Shown piece by piece: positions 9,994 to 18,854 of a stretch of 64,000 bases of DNA. The position numbers and the translations under genes are program-made. The notes below the pieces were generated by a model. That model was not told the DNA's origin. It did not search any database and saw only the letters and a list, made by a program, of their open reading frames with translations. How positions within the stretch are numbered: position 1 is the first letter of the stretch; every line of letters starts with the position of its first letter. Origin of the DNA: Fodinicurvata fenggangensis DSM 21160 (lineage in GTDB: Bacteria > Pseudomonadota > Alphaproteobacteria > Kiloniellales > DSM-21159); assembly GCF_000686045.1 (NCBI RefSeq), contig NZ_JMLV01000002.1:62001-126000 (forward strand), given 5' to 3'.

Positions 9994-10673
9994 TGGACAA
10001 CCCCGAGAGGGATCCGTCCGTCGCCCGCGCCTTCGTGCGGAACAACACAGCGATCGAGACACCTACTCTGGTACCGGAAATCCCGCTGCATCTGGCCAGC
10101 AAGGTCATGCCCTTGTGGCATGCCACCGAAGAGGAACTGGAACAAATGGAGATACCGCCGCCCTACTGGGCCTTTGCCTGGGCCGGTGGACAGGCGCTCA
10201 CGCGATTCCTGCTGGACAATCCCGACAGGGTGCGTGGCAAACGGGTGCTGGACTTTGCCGCTGGAAGCGGCCTCTCCGCCATCGCCGCCGCACGCTGTGG
10301 TGCGCGGGAGGTCGTCGCTTCGGAAATCGACCCCCTGGCCCTCGCCGCGATCCAGCTGAATGCCGAACTTAACCAGGTCCAGCTTCATGTCATGGACGAA
10401 GATTTCCTGGGTCGCGGGGACGGCGCCTGGGACCTGCTGCTGGCCGGAGACGTCTGCTACGAGCAGCCCATGGCCGACCGGGCCTTCGCCTGGCTTGCCC
10501 AGCAAGCGGCCGCCGGCGCTGATGTCCTGATGGGAGATCCCGGGCGCAGCTATCTTCCTGCGCAGGGCCTGGAGGCACTTGCCGTCTACAGGGTGCCTAC
10601 CAATCGTGAACTGGAGGACAGTGAGGTGCGCCGCACTACGGTCTGGCGCATCCTGCCCAGCGAAGGGGATTGA
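9993..10673 (+). CDS. Class I SAM methyltransferase, ETF-beta lysine methyltransferase-like
   Basis: A 226-residue protein with a Rossmann-type SAM-binding motif VLDFAAGSGLSAIAAA (residues 85-100), an acidic ribose-binding residue in SEIDPLAL (Glu111) and the preceding PPPYWAFAWAGGQ (55-67). That last block is typical of the METTL20/ETFBKMT and nicotinamide-N-methyltransferase-like group. Bacterial relatives methylate lysines of the electron transfer flavoprotein beta subunit. The start overlaps the ubiA stop (TGATG), implying translational coupling. An ETF-ubiquinone oxidoreductase is encoded at 31.6 kb, but ETF itself is not in the window. The family is fairly sure; the substrate is inferred. 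Confidence 0.8.
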   Translation: MDNPERDPSVARAFVRNNTAIETPTLVPEIPLHLASKVMPLWHATEEELEQMEIPPPYWAFAWAGGQALTRFLLDNPDRVRGKRVLDFAAGSGLSAIAAARCGAREVVASEIDPLALAAIQLNAELNQVQLHVMDEDFLGRGDGAWDLLLAGDVCYEQPMADRAFAWLAQQAAAGADVLMGDPGRSYLPAQGLEALAVYRVPTNRELEDSEVRRTTVWRILPSEGD

Positions 10674-10757
10674 CCTCTCCTTGCGGAGGGATCGTTCAGG
10701 GCTGCGCGGCCCAGGGCAGGAATCCGTGAACCGCGCGAAAGCGGACAACCCTGTCGG

Positions 10758-10970
10758 TCAGTCCGTGCAGGGCGGTGCCAGGTCCTGGTCCATGCTTTCG
10801 ATGCGATAACGCGTCTGCGCATCGTCAACGGTTGACCAGGCGCGCCGGGCCCATTCGGCCTTGGCCTGATTGTAACTTCCGAAGGGACCTATCCACTCTT
10901 CCCCGCCTTCGCGAGGAACCCGGAAGCTGGTATCCTTGTATTCACCGCCAACCACCCAGTATTGTTGCAT
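10758..10970 (-). CDS. DUF4170 family protein
   Basis: A small 70-residue protein beginning MQQYWVVGGEYKDTSF and containing WIGPFGSYNQAKAEW, a pattern I recognise from the DUF4170 family common in Rhodospirillales. No function is established. The ATG at 10970 is preferred over a longer frame reaching 11111 because the upstream residues are not family-like and would run into the ubiD promoter region. It is convergent with the methyltransferase gene and divergent from ubiD. It has no signal peptide or membrane segment. Confidence 0.75.
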   Translation of the reverse strand: MQQYWVVGGEYKDTSFRVPREGGEEWIGPFGSYNQAKAEWARRAWSTVDDAQTRYRIESMDQDLAPPCTD

Positions 10971-11151
10971 TTTTAAGGCTATCCCGTTTCTTGCCTTTGA
11001 ACTCTGCGGTAACACTAGATACTTAATACCCCCGCGCACAGCATGCAAGCATGCCCACTGGGAAGTTTCCTCGCCAAGACCGCGGGTTTCCTTATAGTCT
11101 GAGCGTAACAAGTCTAGCGATCATGGCGCGCCTGGCAGCGAAGGAGAATTC

Positions 11152-12654
11152 ATGCCCTACAAGTCCCTGCGTGATTTCATGGAGCGTCTGGAGCGCACGG
11201 GCGATCTGAAACGCGTACAGCATCCCGTCTCACCCGTTCTGGAAATGACCGAGATTCAGACCCGGCTGCTGGCCGAGGGCGGACCTGCGGTCCTGTTCGA
11301 GACTGTCCGACACCAGGGACAAGGCTATGACATGCCGGTGCTGGTCAATCTCTTCGGTACGGTGGAGCGCGTGGCCTCGGGCATGGAACGCACACCTGAA
11401 GAACTGCGCGAGGTAGGCGAAACGCTGGCCTTCCTGCGCCAGCCGGAACCGCCGGGCGGCTTTCGCGAGGCCTTCGAGATGATGCCGCTTCTCAAGAAGG
11501 TCATGGCCATGAAGCCCCGCACGACCTCGCGGGCGCCCTGTCAGGAGATCGTTCAACAGGGCGACGAGATCGACCTGGACGCTCTGCCGATCCAGACGTG
11601 CTGGCCGGGGGAACCGGCGCCGCTGATCACCTGGCCGCTGGTGGTGACCAAGGGGCCCGGCAAGGCGCGCGAGGACGATTTCAATCTCGGCATCTACCGC
11701 ATGCAGAAGCTGGATGGGAAACGCACCTTGATGCGCTGGCTGAAGCACCGCGGCGGCGCCCAGCATCATCGCCGCTGGGGGCAGGAAAAGACCGAGCCCC
11801 TGCCCGCTGCAGCCGTGCTGGGGGCCGATCCGGGCACCATCCTGGCAGCCGTCACGCCAGTCCCGGACACCCTTAGCGAATACCAGTTCGCAGGCCTGCT
11901 GCGCGGACAGAAGGTAGAGCTGGTCGACTGCAAGACCGTGCCCTTGAAGGTACCCGCCGAGGCCGAGATCGTCCTGGAGGGCTACGTCAGTCTCGAAGAC
12001 TACGAAGACGAGGGCCCCTATGGCGATCATACGGGCTACTACAATTCGGTGGAGTCATTCCCGGTCTTCAACATCACCGCGATTACCCGTCGGCGCAAAC
12101 CCATCTATCTCTCCACCTTCACAGGCCGGCCGCCCGACGAGCCCTCGGTCCTGGGCGAGGCACTGAACGAGGTCTTCATCCCGCTGATCCGGCAGCAGTT
12201 CCCGGAGATCACGGACTTCTGGCTGCCGCCCGAAGGCTGCAGCTACCGCATCGCGGTGGTCTCGATGAAGAAGGCCTATCCCGGCCACGCCAAGCGCGTG
12301 ATGATGGCCGTCTGGTCCTATCTGCGCCAGTTCATGTACACCAAGTTCGTGATCGTCGTGGACGACACCATCAATGCCCGGGACTGGAAGGATGTCATGT
12401 GGGCGATCTCCACCCGCATGGATCCGGCGCGCGACATGACGGTGATCGAGAACACCCCCATCGACTACCTGGACTTCGCCAGCCCGGAATCGGGCCTGGG
12501 CTCGAAGGTAGGCCTGGACGCCACCGACAAGTGGCCGCCGGAGACTCACCGTGAATGGGGCCAGGAAATCCGCATGGACCCGGACGTGGTGAAGCAGGTC
12601 GACGCGATCTGGGACCAGCTCGGCCTGCCCGGCAGCGGCCGGTCGATCTGGTAG
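11152..12654 (+). CDS. ubiD: UbiD family decarboxylase (3-octaprenyl-4-hydroxybenzoate carboxy-lyase)
   Basis: Removes the carboxyl group from prenylated 4-hydroxybenzoate during ubiquinone synthesis, using prenylated FMN made by UbiX (not in this window). The 500-residue length is normal. The C-terminal metal/prFMN site includes [12 protein letters not shown] (about residues 286-297), with the acidic residues used for catalysis. An excellent ribosome binding site (AAGGAG) precedes the ATG. The gene is followed by a strong hairpin shared with convergent nhaC. Its nearness to ubiA supports the ubiquinone role over that of other UbiD-type decarboxylases. Confidence 0.95.
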   Translation: MPYKSLRDFMERLERTGDLKRVQHPVSPVLEMTEIQTRLLAEGGPAVLFETVRHQGQGYDMPVLVNLFGTVERVASGMERTPEELREVGETLAFLRQPEPPGGFREAFEMMPLLKKVMAMKPRTTSRAPCQEIVQQGDEIDLDALPIQTCWPGEPAPLITWPLVVTKGPGKAREDDFNLGIYRMQKLDGKRTLMRWLKHRGGAQHHRRWGQEKTEPLPAAAVLGADPGTILAAVTPVPDTLSEYQFAGLLRGQKVELVDCKTVPLKVPAEAEIVLEGYVSLEDYEDEGPYGDHTGYYNSVESFPVFNITAITRRRKPIYLSTFTGRPPDEPSVLGEALNEVFIPLIRQQFPEITDFWLPPEGCSYRIAVVSMKKAYPGHAKRVMMAVWSYLRQFMYTKFVIVVDDTINARDWKDVMWAISTRMDPARDMTVIENTPIDYLDFASPESGLGSKVGLDATDKWPPETHREWGQEIRMDPDVVKQVDAIWDQLGLPGSGRSIW

Positions 12655-12676
12655 ATCTTGCAGTCCCCGAACGAAT

Positions 12677-12701
12677 GAGGGCCGGCGAAATGCCGGCCCT
12701 C
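12677..12701. terminator. Bidirectional terminator between ubiD and nhaC
   Basis: GAGGGCCGGC (12677-12686) and GCCGGCCCTC (12692-12701) form a perfect 10-bp stem with a GAAAT loop, placed midway between two convergent stop codons. Only TTC follows on the plus strand, so the T run is weak. Confidence 0.65.
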
Positions 12702-12724
12702 TTCAAGCGAACCGTTCCCTTGGC

Positions 12725-14263
12725 CTATTCGGCCGGTTTCGGTTGGGTCTCCATGCCCTTCGTCGGGTCCTCGTAACCCTGGTCGGTCATGTCCTTGATG
12801 GCCTCGTTCTGCTTGCGCCACTGCTGGACCTCCTCTTCCGTCGCCTTGGGAGAGAAGAGCCCGGTTATGGCATAGAAGATGCCGATCACGGGCGCCGTCC
12901 AGCAGGCAAAGGCCAGAGGTATGTAGAGAAGGTTCACGAACTCCCCGTCCGCGATACCGAGCCCCAGGGCCGTGATCACGAAAGCACCACCGGCGTTCCA
13001 GGGAATCAGCGGCGACATCAGCGTGCCGCCCTCTTCGGTCGCACGCGACAGGTTAAGCGTCGAATAGCCCATTCCGCGATAAACCGGTGCGTACATGCGT
13101 CCCGGAAGGGCAATGGACAGGTAGGGGTCGCCCGCCACCAGGTTCGTGGCGAAAGAGGCCCCTATGGCAGATGACTGGACACCAGCGAAGCTGTGTACCT
13201 TGGTCAGGATCGCGTTGATGATGGTCTCCAGGCAACCGGTGCGTTCGAGCGCACCGCCAAAACCCAGCGCGATCAGGATCAGGGAAATGGTCCACATCAT
13301 GGACTGGATACCGCCAGAGTTCAGCAGGCTGTCGATCTCGGAAACACCGGTCTCGATGGAATAGCCACTGTTGGCGTAGCTGAAGACCTCGTGCATGCCG
13401 GATCCCTGGAACAGCATCGCCATGAGGCCGCCCACGACAACGCCGGCAAACAGCGAGGGAATCGGCGGCTGCTTCATGATCGCAAGCGCGATCACCAGCA
13501 AGGCCGGCAGCAACAGCCAGGGAGAGATCAGGAAGTTGTCCTGCAGCGCTGTCGTGATGCTCTCGATGCGCCCGAAGGAACTCTCCCCCGACTCGAGCAG
13601 GGTATAGCCCGCCACTCCATAGATCACCAATGCAATCAGCATGGCGGGTATCGTGGTTGGCAGCATGTTGCGAATATGATCGAAGATGTTCACGCCGGTC
13701 ACGGCAGGCGCCAGATTGGTCGTGTCCGACAGCGGCGAGATCTTGTCGCCGAAGAAGGCGCCGGAAACCACGGCCCCGGCGGTCCAGTACATCGGAATGC
13801 CGAAGCCTTCGCCAATCCCCATGAGCGCCAGGCCGACCGTTCCGACCGTTCCCCAGGAGGTGCCCAGGGAAACGGAGACCAGGGAACAGAGAATCATTGC
13901 CGCGGCAAGAAAGACTTCCGGACTGAGGATGACCAGCCCGTAATAGATCAGGGTCGGCACCGTGCCACTGGCAATCCACACGCCAATGATCATGCCGACC
14001 ACGATCAGGACGGATACCGAGGGCAGGGATACATTGATGACGTGAAAGACGCCATCCTGGATGTTGGGCCACTTGTGGCCCAGCTTCTTGCCCACCATGG
14101 CAGTGATCGCCAGCCCTATGGCCAAGGGGATGTGCGGGGTGAAATTATCGAATACGAAAAGCTGCAGTCCCAGGACCAAGAGCGTCAGGACAACGGGCAC
14201 CAGGGCCAGGAGAAGTGTAGGTTTCTCGACCGGCCCCTGTTCCGTCTGATCAGTACTGCTCAT
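12725..14263 (-). CDS. nhaC: Na+/H+ antiporter NhaC
   Basis: A 512-residue inner-membrane protein with 11-12 hydrophobic segments. The diagnostic NhaC signature FFGDKISPLSDTTNLAP lies near residue 180, followed by a second conserved region ATNLVAGDPYLSIALPG. NhaC proteins extrude Na+ in exchange for H+ and support salt or alkaline tolerance. The ATG at 14263 has a good ribosome binding site (AGGGGAG). A promoter and a foldable leader lie immediately upstream (14264-14413). Some NhaC relatives exchange organic acids, so substrate is a family-level call. Confidence 0.9.
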   Translation of the reverse strand: MSSTDQTEQGPVEKPTLLLALVPVVLTLLVLGLQLFVFDNFTPHIPLAIGLAITAMVGKKLGHKWPNIQDGVFHVINVSLPSVSVLIVVGMIIGVWIASGTVPTLIYYGLVILSPEVFLAAAMILCSLVSVSLGTSWGTVGTVGLALMGIGEGFGIPMYWTAGAVVSGAFFGDKISPLSDTTNLAPAVTGVNIFDHIRNMLPTTIPAMLIALVIYGVAGYTLLESGESSFGRIESITTALQDNFLISPWLLLPALLVIALAIMKQPPIPSLFAGVVVGGLMAMLFQGSGMHEVFSYANSGYSIETGVSEIDSLLNSGGIQSMMWTISLILIALGFGGALERTGCLETIINAILTKVHSFAGVQSSAIGASFATNLVAGDPYLSIALPGRMYAPVYRGMGYSTLNLSRATEEGGTLMSPLIPWNAGGAFVITALGLGIADGEFVNLLYIPLAFACWTAPVIGIFYAITGLFSPKATEEEVQQWRKQNEAIKDMTDQGYEDPTKGMETQPKPAE

Positions 14264-14298
14264 GCGACTCCCCTTATGGCTTGTTTTTATGGACGAGA

Positions 14299-14376
14299 CC
14301 GGATTGTGAGTCCGGACACGAAAACGGACGGTCGCACTCCTTTGCGCTGGCGTACAGCGTTAAAATGCAACCGTCC
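14299..14376 (-). promoter_or_regulatory. Structured 5' leader of nhaC (candidate cis-regulatory RNA)
   Basis: On the minus-strand transcript an outer stem of 11 bp (14366-14376 with 14326-14336, one G-U pair) encloses a 5-bp hairpin (14345-14349 with 14355-14359). A second hairpin (14299-14303 with 14311-14315) follows. The structure sits between the likely promoter and the start codon. I do not recognise it as a known riboswitch class. Confidence 0.4.
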
Positions 14377-14384
14377 TGGAGTCT

Positions 14385-14413
14385 TTCTTATTTTCTTGTG
14401 CAGTCAGGGTCAA
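14385..14413 (-). promoter_or_regulatory. Putative nhaC promoter
   Basis: Read on the minus strand, TTGACC (14413-14408) and TAAGAA (14390-14385) are separated by 17 bases. The -35 box overlaps the stop codon of the upstream methyltransferase gene. The -10 match is only moderate. Confidence 0.35.
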
Positions 14414-15150
14414 TACCTGCGCGAGGCAGGCGTTGGACGTACTACCTGTGGCAGAGACCAGGTCAGACGCCGCCGTTCGGCGGCCCGCAGCGGACGCACG
14501 GCATAGACCTGCTTGCTGACCTCGACGATGTTCACTCCTGCGAAATGCGAGGAGACCCGACGGCCGATCCGCTCCCAGGCCGGTGCCGTGCGCAGCAGGG
14601 CGCGGGAGTGCGTAGGCGGTATGAAAAGGGCCTGGGTGCTGCGCAGGGGCGTAAAGCTGTGTTCGCGTAGCAGGCGCGATAACTGCATCTGACTGTAGGG
14701 GTGGCCATAACCGAAGGGCGTGCGTTCGAACCGGGCCCACAGGCCGCGCCTGTTGGGAACCACGATGATCAGGCGGCCCTCTCCCTTCAGAACACGCCAG
14801 ACCTCGTTCAACATGTCGCGCAGGTAGTCGGAATTCTCCAGGCAATGGACCAGGAGGACACGGTCCACGGAAAAATTCGTAAGCGGCAGTTCCGTCTCGT
14901 CCACCAGCGCCACGCTGTTGCGCCCTTCACCGGGCCAGCGCATAACCCCCTGCGTTAGGGGCATGAAGGCAAAAAGACGTGCGGCCTCGTGGAACTGCCT
15001 CAGGTAAGGCGTGGCATAGCCCATCCCCAGGACCTCAAGGCCGTGCAGATCGGGCCAGAATGCCCGCAGCCGACGGCGGATGAGATGGCGTGCCATCTCT
15101 CCGGTGGGTGTTTCGTAGAACTCCCGATAATCAACGGCATCATTCCACAT
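14410..15150 (-). CDS. Class I SAM-dependent methyltransferase (Methyltransf_11-like)
   Basis: A 246-residue soluble protein. The SAM-binding strand LEVLGMGYATPYL lies near residues 37-50, the acidic and post-motif region DRVLLVHCLENSDYLRDM near 96-113, and LKGEGRLIIVVPNRRG follows. The C-terminal third is basic and rich in Arg and Ser. The substrate is unknown. In many alphaproteobacteria the same protein is encoded divergently from gloB, as here (85 bases between the starts), but the functional link is not established. The degenerate glycine-rich motif (GMGYATP rather than GxGxG) is normal for this subgroup. Confidence 0.75.
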   Translation of the reverse strand: MWNDAVDYREFYETPTGEMARHLIRRRLRAFWPDLHGLEVLGMGYATPYLRQFHEAARLFAFMPLTQGVMRWPGEGRNSVALVDETELPLTNFSVDRVLLVHCLENSDYLRDMLNEVWRVLKGEGRLIIVVPNRRGLWARFERTPFGYGHPYSQMQLSRLLREHSFTPLRSTQALFIPPTHSRALLRTAPAWERIGRRVSSHFAGVNIVEVSKQVYAVRPLRAAERRRLTWSLPQVVRPTPASRRY

Positions 15151-15235
15151 GGGGGTACAATAGCACAGGATTCGGACTCATATGAATGGATTGCAGAGTC
15201 CACAGGCAACAGATCAGCAAGGTGAAGTTCCAGCC

Positions 15236-16006
15236 ATGGCCCAGCTCGAGATACAGCAGATTCCCGTCCTTAGCGACAACTATGTCTATCTGGTTCGCGA
15301 AGCCGACAGTGGCGCCGTGGCCGTGGTGGACCCGGCCGTCTCCAAGCCGGTGCTGGAGGCTGCCAAGCAACTCGGCTGGACGATCACGCACATCCTGAAT
15401 ACGCACCATCACCCTGACCACGTGGGCGGAAACCTGGAAATCAAGAAGGCCACCGGCTGCCGCATCATCGGGCCGGCCCCGGACGAAGCCCGCATCCCCG
15501 GGATCGACGAAGCCGTGAACGAGGGCGACATCGTGAAGCTGGGCGAGGCCGAGGCGGAAATCTTCTTCGTGCCGGGCCACACCCGTGGCCACATTGCCTT
15601 CTGGTTCCCTGAAAGCCAGGCGCTGTTCTGTGGCGACACGCTTTTTGCGCTGGGCTGCGGACGCCTGTTCGAGGGCAGCCCGGCACAGATGTGGGACTCA
15701 CTGCGCAAGCTGCGTGAATTGCCGGACACCGCCGCAGTTTACTGCGCTCACGAATACACGCAGAACAACGCACGCTTTGCGCTCAGCATCGAACCCGACA
15801 ACAGCCAGCTGCAGGAACGTGCACGACAGATCGACAGCCTGCGCAAGGACGGAAAACCGACCGTTCCCTCGCACCTGGGCGAGGAGAAAGCCACCAACCC
15901 TTTCCTGCGCGCCGATGACCCCGCCCTGGCGACCGCCCTGAACCTCCAGGGCCGCTCGGCCCAGGAATGCTTTGCGGAAGTGCGTCGACGCAAGGATGTT
16001 TTCTGA
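15236..16006 (+). CDS. gloB: Hydroxyacylglutathione hydrolase (glyoxalase II)
   Basis: Hydrolyses S-lactoylglutathione to lactate and glutathione, completing methylglyoxal detoxification. The 256-residue product carries the metallo-beta-lactamase motif THHHPDH (His57, His59, Asp61, His62), the downstream ligand in PGHTRGH, FCGDTLF, and CAHEYT of the glutathione-binding domain. The ATG at 15236 is chosen because AAGGTGA precedes it and the length fits the family; an upstream ATG at 15182 lacks a ribosome binding site. gshA in the same window supplies the cofactor pathway. Confidence 0.95.
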   Translation: MAQLEIQQIPVLSDNYVYLVREADSGAVAVVDPAVSKPVLEAAKQLGWTITHILNTHHHPDHVGGNLEIKKATGCRIIGPAPDEARIPGIDEAVNEGDIVKLGEAEAEIFFVPGHTRGHIAFWFPESQALFCGDTLFALGCGRLFEGSPAQMWDSLRKLRELPDTAAVYCAHEYTQNNARFALSIEPDNSQLQERARQIDSLRKDGKPTVPSHLGEEKATNPFLRADDPALATALNLQGRSAQECFAEVRRRKDVF

Positions 16007-16143
16007 ACCACCTTGCAATCCGAATGGGACCTGATCTCCAGGCAGCTCGCAGGAGCTGGGCACCCCTGAGGCGTATCTGCTGCTCATGGTCAGTGGCGCC
16101 GAAAGACGCTGTAGGGTGCAACTGCTGGCTTGACCGCAGGCGG

Positions 16144-16170
16144 GACCGGGATGATTCTCCGGTCGGTTTT
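16144..16170 (+). promoter_or_regulatory. Hairpin with trailing T tract upstream of the cupin gene
   Basis: GACCGG (16144-16149) and CCGGTC (16159-16164) flank a 9-base loop and are followed by GGTTTT. It lies in the 193-base gap between gloB and the cupin gene, 30 bases before the start codon. It could terminate gloB read-through or act as an attenuator. Confidence 0.35.
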
Positions 16171-16199
16171 CGTCATACAGATATAAGAGAGGCTCCGAG

Positions 16200-16625
16200 A
16201 TGACCAATCCCGATGAACTGATCCGCCTGCTGGGCCTGGAGCCGCATCCCGAGGGCGGTCGTTACCGGGAAATCTATCGTGCCAAGGCCGCAGAAGGCGA
16301 ACGCAGCAGCGTCACGGCTATCTATTACCTGCTGCGCGCCGGCGAACGCAGCCACTGGCACAGGGTGGATGCCACCGAGATCTGGCACTGGTACGCCGGT
16401 GCGCCGCTTGCCCTACACCTAAGCAGTGACGGCCGGACCAGTGAAATTCACCGGCTGGGCACCGACTTCGCCAGTGGCGAGCGGCCCCAGGTGGTGCTTG
16501 AGCCCCATGTCTGGCAATCGGCGGAGAGCCTGGGCGATTGGACCCTGGTGGGTTGCACCGTCGCTCCAGCCTTCGAGTTCTCGGGATTCGAGCTGGCCCC
16601 CGAAGGCTGGGCGCCGGGACAGTAA
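16200..16625 (+). CDS. Cupin superfamily protein (DUF985)
   Basis: A 141-residue single-domain cupin. Recognisable DUF985 features are HPEGGRYREIYRA near residue 16, the metal-region sequence SHWHRVDATEIWHWYAG (about 43-59) and VLEPHVWQSAES in the second cupin motif. Members are small beta-barrel proteins of unproven function, some annotated as epimerase-like or sugar-binding. A GAGAGG ribosome binding site precedes the ATG. It is convergent with phaB across a short GC hairpin. Nothing in the sequence fixes a substrate. Confidence 0.8.
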   Translation: MTNPDELIRLLGLEPHPEGGRYREIYRAKAAEGERSSVTAIYYLLRAGERSHWHRVDATEIWHWYAGAPLALHLSSDGRTSEIHRLGTDFASGERPQVVLEPHVWQSAESLGDWTLVGCTVAPAFEFSGFELAPEGWAPGQ

Positions 16626-16629
16626 GCCA

Positions 16630-16645
16630 CCCCGACAGGGCGGGG
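16630..16645. terminator. Short hairpin between convergent cupin and phaB genes
   Basis: CCCCG (16630-16634) and CGGGG (16641-16645) with a 6-base loop, five bases after the cupin stop. Position suggests a bidirectional terminator; there is no T run. Confidence 0.35.
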
Positions 16646-16658
16646 CAGCAAGGTCTCG

Positions 16659-17381
16659 TCAGTACATATGCTGGCCACCGTTGATGGACAGTGTCGAACC
16701 GGTCACGAAACCGGCATTGTCGGACACCAGGAAGACGACACCGCGTGCAATCTCCTCCGGCTGTCCGAGCCGACCCACCGGGATTCGAGCGACGATCTTC
16801 TCAAGGACATTCTCGGGCACGGCGCGGACCATGTCGGTCTCGATATAGCCCGGCGCGATGGCATTCACCGTGACGCCTTTGCCGGCCCCTTCCTGGGCCA
16901 GGGCCTTGGTGAAGCCGTGGATGCCTGACTTGGCCGCGGCATAGTTCACCTGGCCATACTGGCCGGCCTGGCCGTTGATCGAGCCAATGTTGACGATGCG
17001 CCCGAACCCTTTCTCACGCATGGATTCGATCACACAGCGGCAGAGGTTGAAACAGGATGTCAGGTTGGTGTCGATGACAGCCTGCCACTGCTCCGGCGTC
17101 ATCTTGTGGATGGTGCTGTCACGCGTGATTCCGGCGTTGTTCACCAAGACTTCAACCGGCCCATGCTCCTGCGCGATCTTCTCGATCCCGGCCTTGACCG
17201 CCTCGAAATCCGAAACGTCGAACTTGGCGACGGCAATTCCGGTCTCTTTCGAGAAGGCCTCGGCCGCTTCATCATTGCCGCCGTAGTTGGCAACGACCCG
17301 ATACCCTTCGTTCTTGAGGGCGACACAGATTGCCGCGCCAATGCCGCGTGTACCACCGCTTACCAAAGCCACTCTGGACAT
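16659..17381 (-). CDS. phaB: Acetoacetyl-CoA reductase (NADPH)
   Basis: Reduces acetoacetyl-CoA to (R)-3-hydroxybutyryl-CoA, the monomer for PHB. It is a 240-residue short-chain dehydrogenase with the cofactor motif GGTRGIG (residues 9-15), NNAG (81-84), and the catalytic Ser134, Tyr147 and Lys151 in SINGQAGQYGQVNYAAAK. The ending INGGQHMY is the classical PhaB C-terminus. AGGGAG lies upstream of the ATG. It is 165 bases downstream of phaA on the same strand, and phaC and phaR lie just beyond. Confidence 0.96.
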   Translation of the reverse strand: MSRVALVSGGTRGIGAAICVALKNEGYRVVANYGGNDEAAEAFSKETGIAVAKFDVSDFEAVKAGIEKIAQEHGPVEVLVNNAGITRDSTIHKMTPEQWQAVIDTNLTSCFNLCRCVIESMREKGFGRIVNIGSINGQAGQYGQVNYAAAKSGIHGFTKALAQEGAGKGVTVNAIAPGYIETDMVRAVPENVLEKIVARIPVGRLGQPEEIARGVVFLVSDNAGFVTGSTLSINGGQHMY

Positions 17382-17546
17382 ACCTTTTTCTCCCTGTCGT
17401 TTTATGCGTGACGTCCTGTCCTTGTCTTTAGCGGTCCGCTACCTACGGGACCTGTTTCCGAATAGACTTGGCCGGCCCGTCCGCACTTGGAGCAGCCCCT
17501 GGCAGGCCGTTCTTCCCTGTCAGGACAGGACAGGGCTTCACTGTCG

Positions 17547-18722
17547 TCAGTCGCGGGCCAGGCACATGGCAATACCCATGCCACCACCAATGCACAGCGT
17601 GGCCAGACCCTTCTTGGCGTCGCGGCGGCCCATTTCGTGCAACAGGGTGGTCAGGATGCGTCCACCGGACGCACCGATGGGATGCCCCAGCGCAATGGCA
17701 CCGCCGTTCACATTCACCTTTTCGGGGTCCCAGCCCATGTCCTTGTTCACGGCCAGGGCCTGGGCGGCAAAGGCTTCATTGGCTTCGATCAGGTCCAGGT
17801 CATCGGCCGACCAACCGGCTTTTTCCAAGGCCTTGCGGCTGGAGGGGATCGGCCCTGTGCCCATAATAGCAGGATCCACGCCGCAGGTCGCCCAGGAGGC
17901 GATACGAGCCAAGGGTGTCAGGCCGCGCTTTTCGGCCTCCTTGGCGCTCATCAGGACAACAGCCGCGGCCCCGTCATTGATGCCACTGGCATTGCCGGCC
18001 GTGACCGTCCCCTCCTTGTCGAAGGCGGGGCGCAGCTTGGCCAGGCTTTCGCTCGTGGTGCCATGCTTGGGATGTTCGTCTTCCTCGACCACGTTCTCGC
18101 CCTTGCGGGTCTTGATGGTCACGGGAACGATCTCCTCCTTGAAGCGGCCCTCTTTCTGCGCAGCTTCCGCCTTCTGCTGCGAATTGGCGGCGAAGGCATC
18201 CTGCTCATCGCGGGTCAGCTGCCACTTCTGCGCCACGTTTTCGGCGGTGTTGCCCATGTGATAGCCATTAAAGGCATCCCAGAGGCCGTCTTTGATCATG
18301 GTATCGACAAACTTGACGTCGCCCATCTTGTGGCCATTGCGCAGGTGTGCGCAGTGTGGCGCCTGGCTCATGGATTCCTGGCCGCCCGCCACGACAATGG
18401 AGCTGTCGCCGATCTTGATGGCCTGGTAGCCCAGGGCCACGCTGCGCAGTCCGGAACCGCACAGCTGGTTGATCTGGTAGGCTGTCTTTTCCTGGGGAAT
18501 GCCGGCCTCCATCGCGGCTTGGCGTGCCGGGTTCTGTCCGGCACCGGCCGTCAGAATCTGCCCCAGGATGGCTTCGTCCACTTCGCCGCCCTCGACTTTT
18601 GCGCGCTCAAGCGCGGCGCCGATGGCCACCGAGCCCAGATGCGAGGCGGCCACACTGGACAAGGTCCCACTGAAGGCCCCGACCGGCGTACGCGCAGCGC
18701 TGACTATTACAACATCCGACAT
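17547..18722 (-). CDS. phaA: Acetyl-CoA acetyltransferase (beta-ketothiolase)
   Basis: Condenses two acetyl-CoA to acetoacetyl-CoA, the first step of PHB synthesis. The 391-residue thiolase has nucleophile Cys88 in [10 protein letters not shown], His347 in [14 protein letters not shown] and the second active-site Cys377 in [11 protein letters not shown] strong ribosome binding site (AGGAGGA) precedes the ATG. It sits downstream of phaC and upstream of phaB. A likely promoter and palindrome lie in the 132-base phaC-phaA gap, so phaAB may be transcribed independently of phaC. Confidence 0.97.
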   Translation of the reverse strand: MSDVVIVSAARTPVGAFSGTLSSVAASHLGSVAIGAALERAKVEGGEVDEAILGQILTAGAGQNPARQAAMEAGIPQEKTAYQINQLCGSGLRSVALGYQAIKIGDSSIVVAGGQESMSQAPHCAHLRNGHKMGDVKFVDTMIKDGLWDAFNGYHMGNTAENVAQKWQLTRDEQDAFAANSQQKAEAAQKEGRFKEEIVPVTIKTRKGENVVEEDEHPKHGTTSESLAKLRPAFDKEGTVTAGNASGINDGAAAVVLMSAKEAEKRGLTPLARIASWATCGVDPAIMGTGPIPSSRKALEKAGWSADDLDLIEANEAFAAQALAVNKDMGWDPEKVNVNGGAIALGHPIGASGGRILTTLLHEMGRRDAKKGLATLCIGGGMGIAMCLARD

Positions 18723-18803
18723 TCTGGCTTCCTCCTGGATTCAAGTATTCCGACCATTAAGCTTGGGGCGAAATCGCGGAATTTTAAGGAGCCGCCCCGA
18801 TTT

Positions 18804-18853
18804 TTGCACTGCAATACGACCAGAGAGTACAATCTGCCTCCCGAAAGGGACAA
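18804..18853 (-). promoter_or_regulatory. Putative phaAB promoter with a TTGCA-N-TGCAA palindrome
   Basis: On the minus strand TTGTCC (18853-18848) and TGTACT (18831-18826) are 16 bases apart. Immediately downstream is TTGCA-N1-TGCAA (18804-18814). PhaR proteins are reported to bind TGC/GCA-rich repeats, so this palindrome is a reasonable operator candidate. All of this is inference. Confidence 0.35.
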
Positions 18854-18854
18854 G

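Noticed and set aside
16007-16199. Riboswitch upstream of the cupin gene
   Set aside because: Hairpins are present, but no conserved core of glycine, SAM, fluoride or other known classes could be matched.
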